Part shown: positions 35,865-44,106 of the stretch, in pieces
Layout of the letters: the number at the start of each line of letters is the position of its first letter
Numbering within the stretch: position 1 is the first letter of the stretch
NCBI RefSeq assembly: GCF_902459735.1
Contig: NZ_CABPRV010000003.1
Coordinates: 1-64,000, forward strand
Length of the DNA: 64,000 bases
DNA from: Pandoraea capi
GTDB lineage: Bacteria > Pseudomonadota > Gammaproteobacteria > Burkholderiales > Burkholderiaceae
Reading direction: 5' to 3'
Notes under the pieces: model-generated
Told to the model about the DNA's origin: nothing
Seen by the model: only the letters and a program-made list of their open reading frames with translations
The model's database searches: none
Made by a program: the position numbers and the translations under genes

Positions 35865-38327
35865 GTGAAGCAGTCGTCGAGCGGCGGGGGCCGCGCCTTT
35901 GTCATGTCTACGCGTCGGGAGATCGGGGATTCGGGCACGACCGATTCGATCGCCTTCGAGGCGCAACGAATCGGAGCCTCGCGACGCCAGCGTGCGTCCG
36001 AGCCACGTCGGCGCCTGCATCCGCTCGCCGGCGCGGTGTTTGCCGCGTTCTGGCTGCCTGCCGCTTTCGCGCAACAGGCGCCGGCCGACGGCTCGGCGCC
36101 ACCCGCCAGGCCCGGCCAGTCCGTCCAGACTCTTCAACTCGCGCAAGCATCGCCCGGCGCTGCGCTGCAACTCGCCGAGGCCAATTTGCGCGAGGTGAAC
36201 GTGACGGCAACCCGTACGCCGACCGAAGCGGAACGCACACCGGCGTCCATTTCGGTCATCACCGATCAGGATCTCGAAGAGCAGCAGGCGCAGGACATCA
36301 AGGAAGCGCTACGCTACGAGCCCGGCGTGACCGTGCGTCGCGCGCCGTATCGCCCGGCGTCGGCCGCCGCCGGCGGTGGTCGCGACGGCAATTCGAGCAT
36401 CAACGTGCGGGGGCTGGAAGGCAACCGCGTCGCGCTCTTCGAAGACGGCATCCGCCTGCCCTCGTCCTACTCGTTCGGCCCGCTCGAAGCCGGCCGTGGC
36501 GACTACATGAGCATAGACCTGCTGCGCCGCATCGAAATCCTGCGCGGCCCGGCATCGTCGCTGTACGGCAGCGACGGGCTTACCGGCGTGGTCAACTTCC
36601 TCACCAAGGATCCGCAGGACCTGCTCGACGTGTTCGGCAAGTCGACCTACTTCTCGCTGCGTCCGTACTACAACTCGATGGACCGCAGCTTCGGCACGAC
36701 GGCGCAAGCCGCCTGGGGCGGCGAGCAGTGGCAGGGCATGTTGATCGTCGACGGCAACAAGGGTCACGAACTCGACGGCAAGGGCACCAACGATTCGGCG
36801 AGTACCGCGCGCACGACGGCGAACCCGCAGGACACCAACGGCAACTCGGTGCTCGGCAAGCTCGTCTTCAAGGCGACACCGTTCTCGACGTTCAAGCTCA
36901 CGGCAGAAAACGTGCGCCGCCGCACCGACTCGGACGTGCTGTCCGCCATCGCGCCGCCCACGACGCTCGGCCTGCACACGAGCGACCGGCTCGAACGCAA
37001 CCGCGTGAGCCTCGACTACGACTTCGCCGATGCGTCGCAGTCGTACATCCAGAACGCGCACGCCCTGCTCTATTTCCAGGACGCCAAAAACAGCCAGTAC
37101 TCGTACGAGAAGCGCACTGCGGGCGACCGTACGCGCGACAACACGTACAAGGAGCGCACCGTCGGCGGCTCGTTGCAGGCAGAAAGCAACTTCGAGACGG
37201 GCCCGCTCGCGCACAAGCTCGTGTATGGCACCGACGCGAGCCTCGCCTACGTGACCAGCTATCGCAACGGCACCGTGCCGGGCGTGGGTGAATCGTTCCC
37301 GAACAAGGCATTCCCGGACACCGACTACACGCTGTTCGGCGCGTTCCTGCAAGACGAGATGCGCTATGGCGCGCTCACGGTCACGCCGGGTATTCGTTAC
37401 GACGCCTACTGGCTGTCGCCGAAGCAGAACGACCCGCTGTACGTCTCGCAGACGAGTTCGGGCAAGCTGGTGCAGCCCACGTCGTCGAACGACTCCGCGT
37501 TCTCGCCGCGTCTGGCGATCATGTACGAGATCGCCCCGTCGCTGATTCCGTATGTCCAGTACGCACGCGGCTTCCGCACGCCGACGCCCGATCAGGTCAA
37601 CAACGGCTTCTCGAACCCGATCTTCGGCTACATGTCGATCGCGAACCCGAACCTGAAGCCGGAGACGAGCGATACCGTCGAGCTGGGTCTGCGCGGCCGT
37701 CTGGCGACCACGCTCGGCCCCGTCACGTACAGCACCGCCGTGTTCGCGGGCAAGTACCGCAACTTCATCTCGCAGCAGAACATCAGCGGCTCCGGGCGTC
37801 CGGGCGATCCGCTCATCTTCCAGTATGTGAACTTCAGCCGCGCCAACATTCAAGGCTGGGAAGGCCGTGCCGCATGGGCCCTCAAGGGAGGCATCACCCT
37901 GCGCACCGCCATGGCCTACACGCACGGCACGACCGAAGACGACGGCGCCGCGAGCCAGCCGCTCAACACCATCAACCCGTTCTCGATGGTCGTGGGGGTG
38001 CGTTACGAGCCGAACAGCACGTGGTTCGCACAGGCCGACCTGATGTTCCAGGCGGCCAAATCGCAAAGCCAGATCGCCAAGTCCTGTACGGCAGGCACGC
38101 AGCAGAACCAGAACTGCTGGGCACCGCCGTCGTCGATCGTGCTCGACCTCTCGGGCGGGTACCACATCAACAAGAACGCGACGATCTATGCCGGTATTTA
38201 CAACGTGTTCGACCGCAAGTACTGGAACTGGTCGGACGTTCGCAACCTCGCCGATAACTCGACCGTCAAGGACGCCTATTCGGCACCGGGCCGCAGCGTG
38301 GCTGTGAGCCTGAAGCTTCAGTACTGA
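35865..38327 (+). CDS. hmuR: TonB-dependent heme/hemoglobin receptor
   Basis: An 820-residue outer-membrane receptor that imports heme using TonB energy. The signal peptide follows a long basic leader (RRRLHPLAGAVFAAFWLPAA). The TonB box region is REVNVTATRTPTEAERTP; the plug ends near RGPASSLYGSDGLTGVVNFL, and a 22-strand barrel ends with a C-terminal aromatic-rich strand (SLKLQY). FRTP and NPNL, landmarks of heme receptors, are present, but no His lies between them. The start is GTG at 35865, chosen for its gggag; ATG 35904 and GTG 35778 are alternatives. First gene of hmuRSTUV. Confidence 0.87.
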   Translation: MKQSSSGGGRAFVMSTRREIGDSGTTDSIAFEAQRIGASRRQRASEPRRRLHPLAGAVFAAFWLPAAFAQQAPADGSAPPARPGQSVQTLQLAQASPGAALQLAEANLREVNVTATRTPTEAERTPASISVITDQDLEEQQAQDIKEALRYEPGVTVRRAPYRPASAAAGGGRDGNSSINVRGLEGNRVALFEDGIRLPSSYSFGPLEAGRGDYMSIDLLRRIEILRGPASSLYGSDGLTGVVNFLTKDPQDLLDVFGKSTYFSLRPYYNSMDRSFGTTAQAAWGGEQWQGMLIVDGNKGHELDGKGTNDSASTARTTANPQDTNGNSVLGKLVFKATPFSTFKLTAENVRRRTDSDVLSAIAPPTTLGLHTSDRLERNRVSLDYDFADASQSYIQNAHALLYFQDAKNSQYSYEKRTAGDRTRDNTYKERTVGGSLQAESNFETGPLAHKLVYGTDASLAYVTSYRNGTVPGVGESFPNKAFPDTDYTLFGAFLQDEMRYGALTVTPGIRYDAYWLSPKQNDPLYVSQTSSGKLVQPTSSNDSAFSPRLAIMYEIAPSLIPYVQYARGFRTPTPDQVNNGFSNPIFGYMSIANPNLKPETSDTVELGLRGRLATTLGPVTYSTAVFAGKYRNFISQQNISGSGRPGDPLIFQYVNFSRANIQGWEGRAAWALKGGITLRTAMAYTHGTTEDDGAASQPLNTINPFSMVVGVRYEPNSTWFAQADLMFQAAKSQSQIAKSCTAGTQQNQNCWAPPSSIVLDLSGGYHINKNATIYAGIYNVFDRKYWNWSDVRNLADNSTVKDAYSAPGRSVAVSLKLQY

Positions 38328-38493
38328 TCCCGAGGATCGATTATCGGAACCGCGCCGGCGCGCATGCGACATCAAGCCCTGCCTTTGCACTGATGTCGCC
38401 CTGCTATCGAAGTGCTCACGCTGTTTGTCTGCCCGCCGGCGCCTGCTAGCCAATGTCCCATAACGCCAGCCAACACGCTTTCAAGGAATCGCC

Positions 38494-39603
38494 ATGATGA
38501 CCGCTCAAAACGCCGCCTCCGCCGCCCGCCCGGCATTCCCCGCGCTCGCCGACGTCACCCGTCTGCGCAGCGAATTCCAACGTGTGAAGACCGAACGGAA
38601 CCTGCGCGATCGCGATGCCGCCGCCGCCCTCGGGGTGTCCGAAGGTGAGACCGTCGCGGCCTTCGTCGGTGAGCATGTGGTGCGCCTGCGCCCCGAATTC
38701 GTCGAGATCGTCGAAGCGCTGCCCGCGCTCGGGCGCGTCATGGCGCTCACGCGCAACAATGCCGCCGTGCACGAGAAGGACGGTCAGTACGAGAAGCTCT
38801 CGCACCAGGGCACCATCGGTCTGGGTCTGGGCAAAGACCTCGACCTGCGCATCTTCTATCACCAGTGGGCGTACGGCTATGCCGTCGAGACGCCGGCGGA
38901 AAACGGCCCGCGCCGCTCGCTGCAATTCTTCGATAAGTCCGGCACCGCCGTGCACAAGATGTTCCTGCGCGAGCACAGCGACGTGGCCGCCTTCGAGGCG
39001 CTCGTTGCCCGTTTCCGTGCCGACGATCAGACGCCGGGCCAGCACGTCGTGGCCGCCGATGCGCCCAAGACCGAAACGCCCGACGGCGATATCGACGCCG
39101 CCGCATTCCAGCGCGACTGGCTCGCGATGACGGACACGCACCAGTTCTTCGACATGCTCAAGCGCCACGGTGTCTCGCGCTCGCAAGCGCTGCGCCTCGC
39201 GCCGGAAGGCCATGCCAGACGCGTGGCGGCCACCTCGGTGCGCGCCCTGCTCGACGACGCGGCCGGCACCGGGCTGCCGATCATGGTGTTCGTCGGCAAC
39301 GCGGGCATGATCCAGATCCACACCGGCCCGGTGCAGAACATCAAGGTGATGGGCCCGTGGGTCAACGTTCTCGATGCGGGCTTCAACCTGCATCTGCGTG
39401 AAGACCTCGTGGATACCGCATGGATCGTGCGCAAGCCGACCGCCGACGGCATCGTTTCGTCGCTCGAATTGCTCGACGCCGCGGGCATGGTCATCGCCAT
39501 GTTCTTCGGCGAGCGCAAGCCGGGTCAGGCCGAGCGCGAAGACTGGCGCGCCGCGCTGGTTCGCGTGGAAGGCTCGCAAGGTGTTGCGGAGGCCTCGGCG
39601 TGA
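38494..39603 (+). CDS. hmuS: Cytoplasmic heme-handling/degrading protein HmuS
   Basis: A 369-residue HemS/HmuS-family protein, which receives imported heme in the cytoplasm and passes it on or breaks it down. It has the duplicated HemS domain (first half with RVMALTRNNAAVHEKDGQYE, second with GLPIMVFVGNAGMIQIHTGP). The aagga before ATG 38494 supports the start. It follows the receptor by 166 bases and overlaps hmuT by four bases (GTGA). Confidence 0.93.
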   Translation: MMTAQNAASAARPAFPALADVTRLRSEFQRVKTERNLRDRDAAAALGVSEGETVAAFVGEHVVRLRPEFVEIVEALPALGRVMALTRNNAAVHEKDGQYEKLSHQGTIGLGLGKDLDLRIFYHQWAYGYAVETPAENGPRRSLQFFDKSGTAVHKMFLREHSDVAAFEALVARFRADDQTPGQHVVAADAPKTETPDGDIDAAAFQRDWLAMTDTHQFFDMLKRHGVSRSQALRLAPEGHARRVAATSVRALLDDAAGTGLPIMVFVGNAGMIQIHTGPVQNIKVMGPWVNVLDAGFNLHLREDLVDTAWIVRKPTADGIVSSLELLDAAGMVIAMFFGERKPGQAEREDWRAALVRVEGSQGVAEASA

Positions 39604-40535
39604 AAACTTCTTTCGACGCGCGCGGCGGTTCGCGGGTATCGCGCCGCGCCTTGCTGACCGGCGGCGCCACGCTCGCGACGAGCGCGTGGCTCGGTGCACT
39701 GTGGCCGACCTCACTGGTCCACGCGGCAACGGCAGCGGTCGCCAAAGACGCCCCCAAGCGCGTGATCGTCGCTGGTGGCGCACTGACGGAAATCGTCTAC
39801 GCGCTCGGCGCGCAGAATCGTGTGATCGCCAACGACCTCACGAGCCTTTACCCCGAAGCGGCTGCCAAGCTGCCGAAGATCGGCTATCTGCGCACGTTGT
39901 CCGCCGAAGGGGTGCTGTCCTTGCATCCGGACCTGCTGCTCGCCGGTGCGGAAGCCGGCCCGCCGAATGTCCTGACGCAAATCGAGGCGGCCGGTGTGCC
40001 TGTGCAGCATTTCAGGCACGGCTACACGGCGGAACTCGTGCGCGACAACATTCGCGGCGTCGCCAACGCGCTGAAGATGGGCGACGACGGCGCACGTGTG
40101 GCGGCACGCTTCATGTCCGAGTGGATGCAAGCGCGCGGCACGGTGGAGGAAACGTATGGCATCGCGCGACGTCCGCGCGTGCTGTTCATCCTCGGTCACA
40201 CCGGCAATCAGGTGATGGTGGCGGGGCAGGACACAGCCGCCGACGCCATGCTCGCGTACGCCGGTGCCGAGAACGCCCTGCGGGGCTTCAACGGTTACCG
40301 GCCGCTCACCGCAGAGGCTGCCGTGGCCGCACAGCCGGACGTGCTGCTCACGACCACGACGGGGCCGTCTGCCGCGGATCCGAGCGCGTCGTTGCTTGCG
40401 CAGCCGGGGCTGGCCAACACGCCGGCGGGTCGTGCCCGGCGCGTTGTCAGTTTCGACGCGCTGTACTTGCTCGGTTTCGGCCCACGTCTGCCGCAGGCCA
40501 TCGCCGATCTGGCCAAACGTGTGCACGCCGCATAA
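39600..40535 (+). CDS. hmuT: Periplasmic heme-binding protein HmuT
   Basis: A 311-residue type III periplasmic binding protein that carries heme from the receptor to the HmuUV importer. The N-terminus SRRALLTGGATLATSAWLGA has a twin-arginine motif followed by a hydrophobic core, so Tat export is possible. The mature part starts RVIVAGGALTEIVYALGAQN, as in HmuT/ChuT. The GTG at 39600 overlaps the hmuS stop and has ggagg at seven bases; the frame upstream of it is the shadow of hmuS. Confidence 0.92.
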   Translation: MKTSFDARGGSRVSRRALLTGGATLATSAWLGALWPTSLVHAATAAVAKDAPKRVIVAGGALTEIVYALGAQNRVIANDLTSLYPEAAAKLPKIGYLRTLSAEGVLSLHPDLLLAGAEAGPPNVLTQIEAAGVPVQHFRHGYTAELVRDNIRGVANALKMGDDGARVAARFMSEWMQARGTVEETYGIARRPRVLFILGHTGNQVMVAGQDTAADAMLAYAGAENALRGFNGYRPLTAEAAVAAQPDVLLTTTTGPSAADPSASLLAQPGLANTPAGRARRVVSFDALYLLGFGPRLPQAIADLAKRVHAA

Positions 40536-40650
40536 CAGCGTGTGAAGGCCTGCGAAGGCGCGTGCAGGGACGACGAATGTTGCGCGGGCACCCTCGTGAC
40601 ATGCCCTCCCTGCCGCCCTGCCGATCCTCCTGAAAACCAGCCATTCGCCA

Positions 40651-41883
40651 GTGAACGACGCCATGTCAGCCGCTCCTCCGATTCCGAAGCCTTTGTCGTC
40701 CAGTCACGACCGGACGACAACGTCGAACGCGGTTTCGTCTTCTCTCGCCACGTCATCCCATCCTTCCAGCCCGCCGGCCGGTTCGCCGGGTCGTCTCGAA
40801 GGTCGTTCGCGCGATCGGGTTCGAGACAGGTGCGCCGCACGCCGGCGTCCGCCACGATGGATCGTGATGACGGTCCTCGTCGCATTGCTCGCGGCGGCCG
40901 TACTCGCCGCCTTGTGCGGCGGCGCTTATCGCATCGCGCCCGGCGAGGCCATCGCCGCGCTGTTCCGGGGGGCGACGGGTGACTTCGTGCAGGATCAGGC
41001 GCGCAACGTGATGTTGCAGATCCGTTTGCCGCGCATCGTGCTCGGCATACTCGTCGGTGCAGGATTCGGCGCGGCCGGGGCGGCATTGCAGGCGCTCTTT
41101 CGCAACCCGCTCGCCGATCCCGGTCTGATCGGTGTGGCGAGTGGCGCAGCGCTGGGCGCGGCGGGCGTCATCGTGCTCGGCGGCGTGCTCCTGCCGGCGG
41201 CGCTCGCTGCGTCGCTCGGCTTGTGGATGTTGCCGGTGGCTGCGTTTGTCGGCGCGCTGGGTGTCACGGCACTCGTCTACCGTCTTGCTGCCGGACGCGG
41301 GCGTCTCGCCCTGCCGTTGCTGCTGCTCGCCGGTATCGCGATCAATGCGGTCTCCGGCGCGGCCATCGGGTTGCTCACCTATCTGGCCAACGATACGCAG
41401 TTGCGTACCCTCACCTTCTGGACGCTCGGCAGTCTCGGCGGCGCACAGTGGTCAATGCTGGCGGTGATCGTCTGGCCCGTCGCGCTGGGCATCGTCGCAC
41501 TCGCCTCGCAGTGCCGTTCGCTCAATGCGCTGTTGCTCGGTGAAGCCGAGGCGCTGCACCTGGGCGTTGCCGTGCAGTCGGTCAAGCGACGCGTGATGGT
41601 GGCCTGCGCGCTGTGTGTGGGCGCATTGGTGGCGTCGAGCGGCATGATCGGGTTCATCGGGCTGATCGCGCCGCACATCGTGCGTCTGGTCGTCGGGCCC
41701 GACCCGCGCGCCGTGCTCCCGGCGGCGGCGCTCTTCGGCGCGATTCTCACGCTGCTCGCCGATCTCGTCGCGCGCACCTGGGTCGCGCCCGCTGAATTGC
41801 CGCTGGGCATTCTGACGGCACTGCTCGGCGCGCCGTTCTTCCTCATGCTGTTGTGGCGACGTCGCGGACAGTTCGGGTTGTAA
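40651..41883 (+). CDS. hmuU: Heme ABC transporter permease HmuU
   Basis: A FecCD-family permease, 410 residues if GTG 40651 is the start. Residues about 1-70 are hydrophilic and rich in Ser and Arg, unlike the family; the first membrane segment is VMTVLVALLAAAVLAALCGG. Family landmarks are IRLPRIVLGILVGAGFGAAG, FRNPLADPGLIGVASGAALG and GMIGFIGLIAPHIVRLVVGP. A later start (ATG 40663, or ATG 40867 just before the first segment) is possible since HmuU proteins usually have 330-370 residues. It forms the importer with HmuV. Confidence 0.9.
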   Translation: MNDAMSAAPPIPKPLSSSHDRTTTSNAVSSSLATSSHPSSPPAGSPGRLEGRSRDRVRDRCAARRRPPRWIVMTVLVALLAAAVLAALCGGAYRIAPGEAIAALFRGATGDFVQDQARNVMLQIRLPRIVLGILVGAGFGAAGAALQALFRNPLADPGLIGVASGAALGAAGVIVLGGVLLPAALAASLGLWMLPVAAFVGALGVTALVYRLAAGRGRLALPLLLLAGIAINAVSGAAIGLLTYLANDTQLRTLTFWTLGSLGGAQWSMLAVIVWPVALGIVALASQCRSLNALLLGEAEALHLGVAVQSVKRRVMVACALCVGALVASSGMIGFIGLIAPHIVRLVVGPDPRAVLPAAALFGAILTLLADLVARTWVAPAELPLGILTALLGAPFFLMLLWRRRGQFGL

Positions 41884-41956
41884 CGACACGCCCGGCCTTC
41901 CCATACGACATACGACCTCACTCAGCTCAGCCCATCGACGACACCCGGACCTCCCC

Positions 41957-42814
41957 ATGCTCAGCGCCTACGACCTGATGATCGCCCACACCGAATCCCC
42001 CGTGCTCGACGGCCTGTCGCTCGACATCCGTCCCGGCGAGTTGCTCGTGCTGCTCGGGCGCAACGGTGCGGGCAAGAGCACGTTGCTCAAGGCGCTCGCC
42101 GGCGAACCGTTGCCACCGCGCACACACATGAGCGGCGCGATCACGCTTAACGGCGCGTTGCTGTCGCAATACACCACGTCGGCGCTCGCGCGACTGCGTG
42201 CCGTGCTGCCGCAAACAGCGCAGTTGTCGTTCCCGTTCAGCGCGCTCGAAATCGTCACGATGGGACGGCTGCCGTTTCCGAAAGCGAAGTCGGGAAAGTC
42301 GGGGGTTCAGGGCAGGAGCGACGAGAAAATCGCCATGCTCGCGATGGAGCAGGCTGGCGCACTGTCGCTGATGGATCGCGACGTGATGACGCTTTCGGGC
42401 GGTGAATGGGCGCGGGTGCAATTCGCGCGGGTGCTGGCGCAACTCTGGCCGGACGACAATGCAACGGCGCCGTCCGTACCGCGTTATCTCCTGCTCGACG
42501 AACCAACCGCCGCGCTCGACCTCGCCCATCAACATCACCTGCTCTCACTCACGCGAGAACTGGCGAAGTCCTGGGGATTCGGCGCGATGGCGATCGTGCA
42601 TGACGTGAATCTTGCAGCGCGTCATGCCGACCGAATGGCACTGCTCGCCGACGGACGCATACTCGCCACCGGCACGCCTCGGGAGGTGATGCGCGCCGAT
42701 CTCATCGAGACGACGCTCGGGCTTCCCGTGCACGTGATCACGCCGCAGAGCCTGCCGGGTCATGCCGCCATGACAGGGGCATCGGCGGGCGTGCCGTTCG
42801 CATTGCCCGCGTAA
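41957..42814 (+). CDS. hmuV: Heme ABC transporter ATPase HmuV
   Basis: A 285-residue ATPase of heme import: Walker A GRNGAGKST, signature LSGGEWARVQFARVLAQLW, Walker B YLLLDEPTAALDL and H-loop AIVHDVNLAARHAD. The signature LSGGEWARV is specific to the HmuV group. It is the last gene of the hmuRSTUV operon, 73 bases after hmuU. An extra lysine- and glycine-rich loop (FPKAKSGKSGVQGRSDEK) sits before the helical domain. Confidence 0.93.
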   Translation: MLSAYDLMIAHTESPVLDGLSLDIRPGELLVLLGRNGAGKSTLLKALAGEPLPPRTHMSGAITLNGALLSQYTTSALARLRAVLPQTAQLSFPFSALEIVTMGRLPFPKAKSGKSGVQGRSDEKIAMLAMEQAGALSLMDRDVMTLSGGEWARVQFARVLAQLWPDDNATAPSVPRYLLLDEPTAALDLAHQHHLLSLTRELAKSWGFGAMAIVHDVNLAARHADRMALLADGRILATGTPREVMRADLIETTLGLPVHVITPQSLPGHAAMTGASAGVPFALPA

Positions 42815-42913
42815 GTTAGCTCGGGCCAGTTTTAGTCAGTTCAGGTCGGCATAAGTCAGTGGCATTCGGCGGATCACGACAGATCAAGCGGGACCGCGCC
42901 GAAAGCATCGGCA

Positions 42914-43885
42914 TCAAACCGACGGAATGCCATCCTTCGCCACGTTCGCGCGCGCACACAACACGGCGGCGAGATCCCACAGCGCATATCCGACGCTCTT
43001 GAAAAGCACGGGGCCGCTCGAACGGAACCGGTCGGGGGTGATGATCGCGTCCATCAGCGGCGCCGCGCGTCCCCAGTCGATCGCCGCGTGCAGCAAATCG
43101 CCGGCTTCGTGCTTGACCTCCCACGTATCGACCACCAGCGTGCCGCGCACGGCAGCGTCGCGGCACAACTGTGGCGGCAACTCGCGCATGTCGGGACGAA
43201 ACGCGCCCACGCCTGCCACGAAGATGTCGTCGCGCCAGCGCATCACATCGGCGTCGGGCAGCACAGGCTCGCTGCTGGTCGTGGCCGTAATGACGATGCT
43301 CACCGTACTGAGTACCGGCTCGATGGCATCGACGACGCTCGCCTCGACACCGAGGGTTGCGGCATGGTCCGCGAGCGCATGGGCACGCTCCGGACTGCGC
43401 GAACAGATCATGAAGTGCCGCGTGCCCATGCCCGCAGCGAACGCTTCAAGATGCGCCTTCGCCTGCACGCCCGCACCGACGATCAGCACCGGCCCCTTCG
43501 GCCTCGGCGCGAATTTGCGCGCAGCGAACAGCGTAACGGCCGCCGTGCGGCGGCCCGTGACGGTCGGCCCGTCGAGCAACATCAGACGCTCGCCCGTGCG
43601 CGGATCGAACACCATCACCTCGCCGATGATCGACGGCTTTCCGGCACGACAGTTTTCGGGATGCACGGTGATGTGTTTGGTCATCGCCACATCGCGATTG
43701 ACGGCGGGCATGACGAGCAGCACGCCACCTCTGCGACCGCGTTCGGGTTCGGTCAGGGGAAAATGCAGACGCTCGGGCGCGCGGGCCGTGCCCGAGCGCA
43801 TCTCCATGAGCATGGCCTCGATGCCATCGGCCAACTGGGGATAGGGCAACAGCTGCGCAGTTTGCTGTGCATCCAGCGTGATCAT
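42914..43885 (-). CDS. Ornithine cyclodeaminase/mu-crystallin family enzyme
   Basis: A 323-residue NAD(P)-dependent enzyme of the OCD/mu-crystallin family, whose members include ornithine cyclodeaminase, alanine dehydrogenase and pyrroline-2-carboxylate or ketimine reductases. The Rossmann motif is PVLIVGAGVQAKAHLEAFA, and GPTVTGRRTAAVTLFAARKF precedes it, as in the family. The C-terminus has RSSGPVLFKSVGYALWDLAA. It is convergent with hmuV and transcribed alone. A role in proline, hydroxyproline or lysine metabolism is likely; the exact substrate is not readable. Confidence 0.86.
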   Translation of the reverse strand: MITLDAQQTAQLLPYPQLADGIEAMLMEMRSGTARAPERLHFPLTEPERGRRGGVLLVMPAVNRDVAMTKHITVHPENCRAGKPSIIGEVMVFDPRTGERLMLLDGPTVTGRRTAAVTLFAARKFAPRPKGPVLIVGAGVQAKAHLEAFAAGMGTRHFMICSRSPERAHALADHAATLGVEASVVDAIEPVLSTVSIVITATTSSEPVLPDADVMRWRDDIFVAGVGAFRPDMRELPPQLCRDAAVRGTLVVDTWEVKHEAGDLLHAAIDWGRAAPLMDAIITPDRFRSSGPVLFKSVGYALWDLAAVLCARANVAKDGIPSV

Positions 43886-44106
43886 CGATATGTCTCCGCT
43901 TCAGGGCGTGCGCCACCGGCGGCAGAGCTTTCACTCGTCGTCGTCACATCGCGTCACGCTTTTTGCCAAGTCTGAATTCAGTGTAGCGCGCATCGTGAGA
44001 ACGCGTCTGCCACATCAAAATTTAATCGTGACAATTCGTGTCATGGCGTCCACACGCAACGACGGAATTTGCTTATGAGGTCGCCCGCAACATCGCGCAC
44101 ATGCGC

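Noticed and set aside
36309-38453. Open frame of about 714 codons on the minus strand
   Set aside because: Mirror frame of the heme receptor gene, with no domain of its own.
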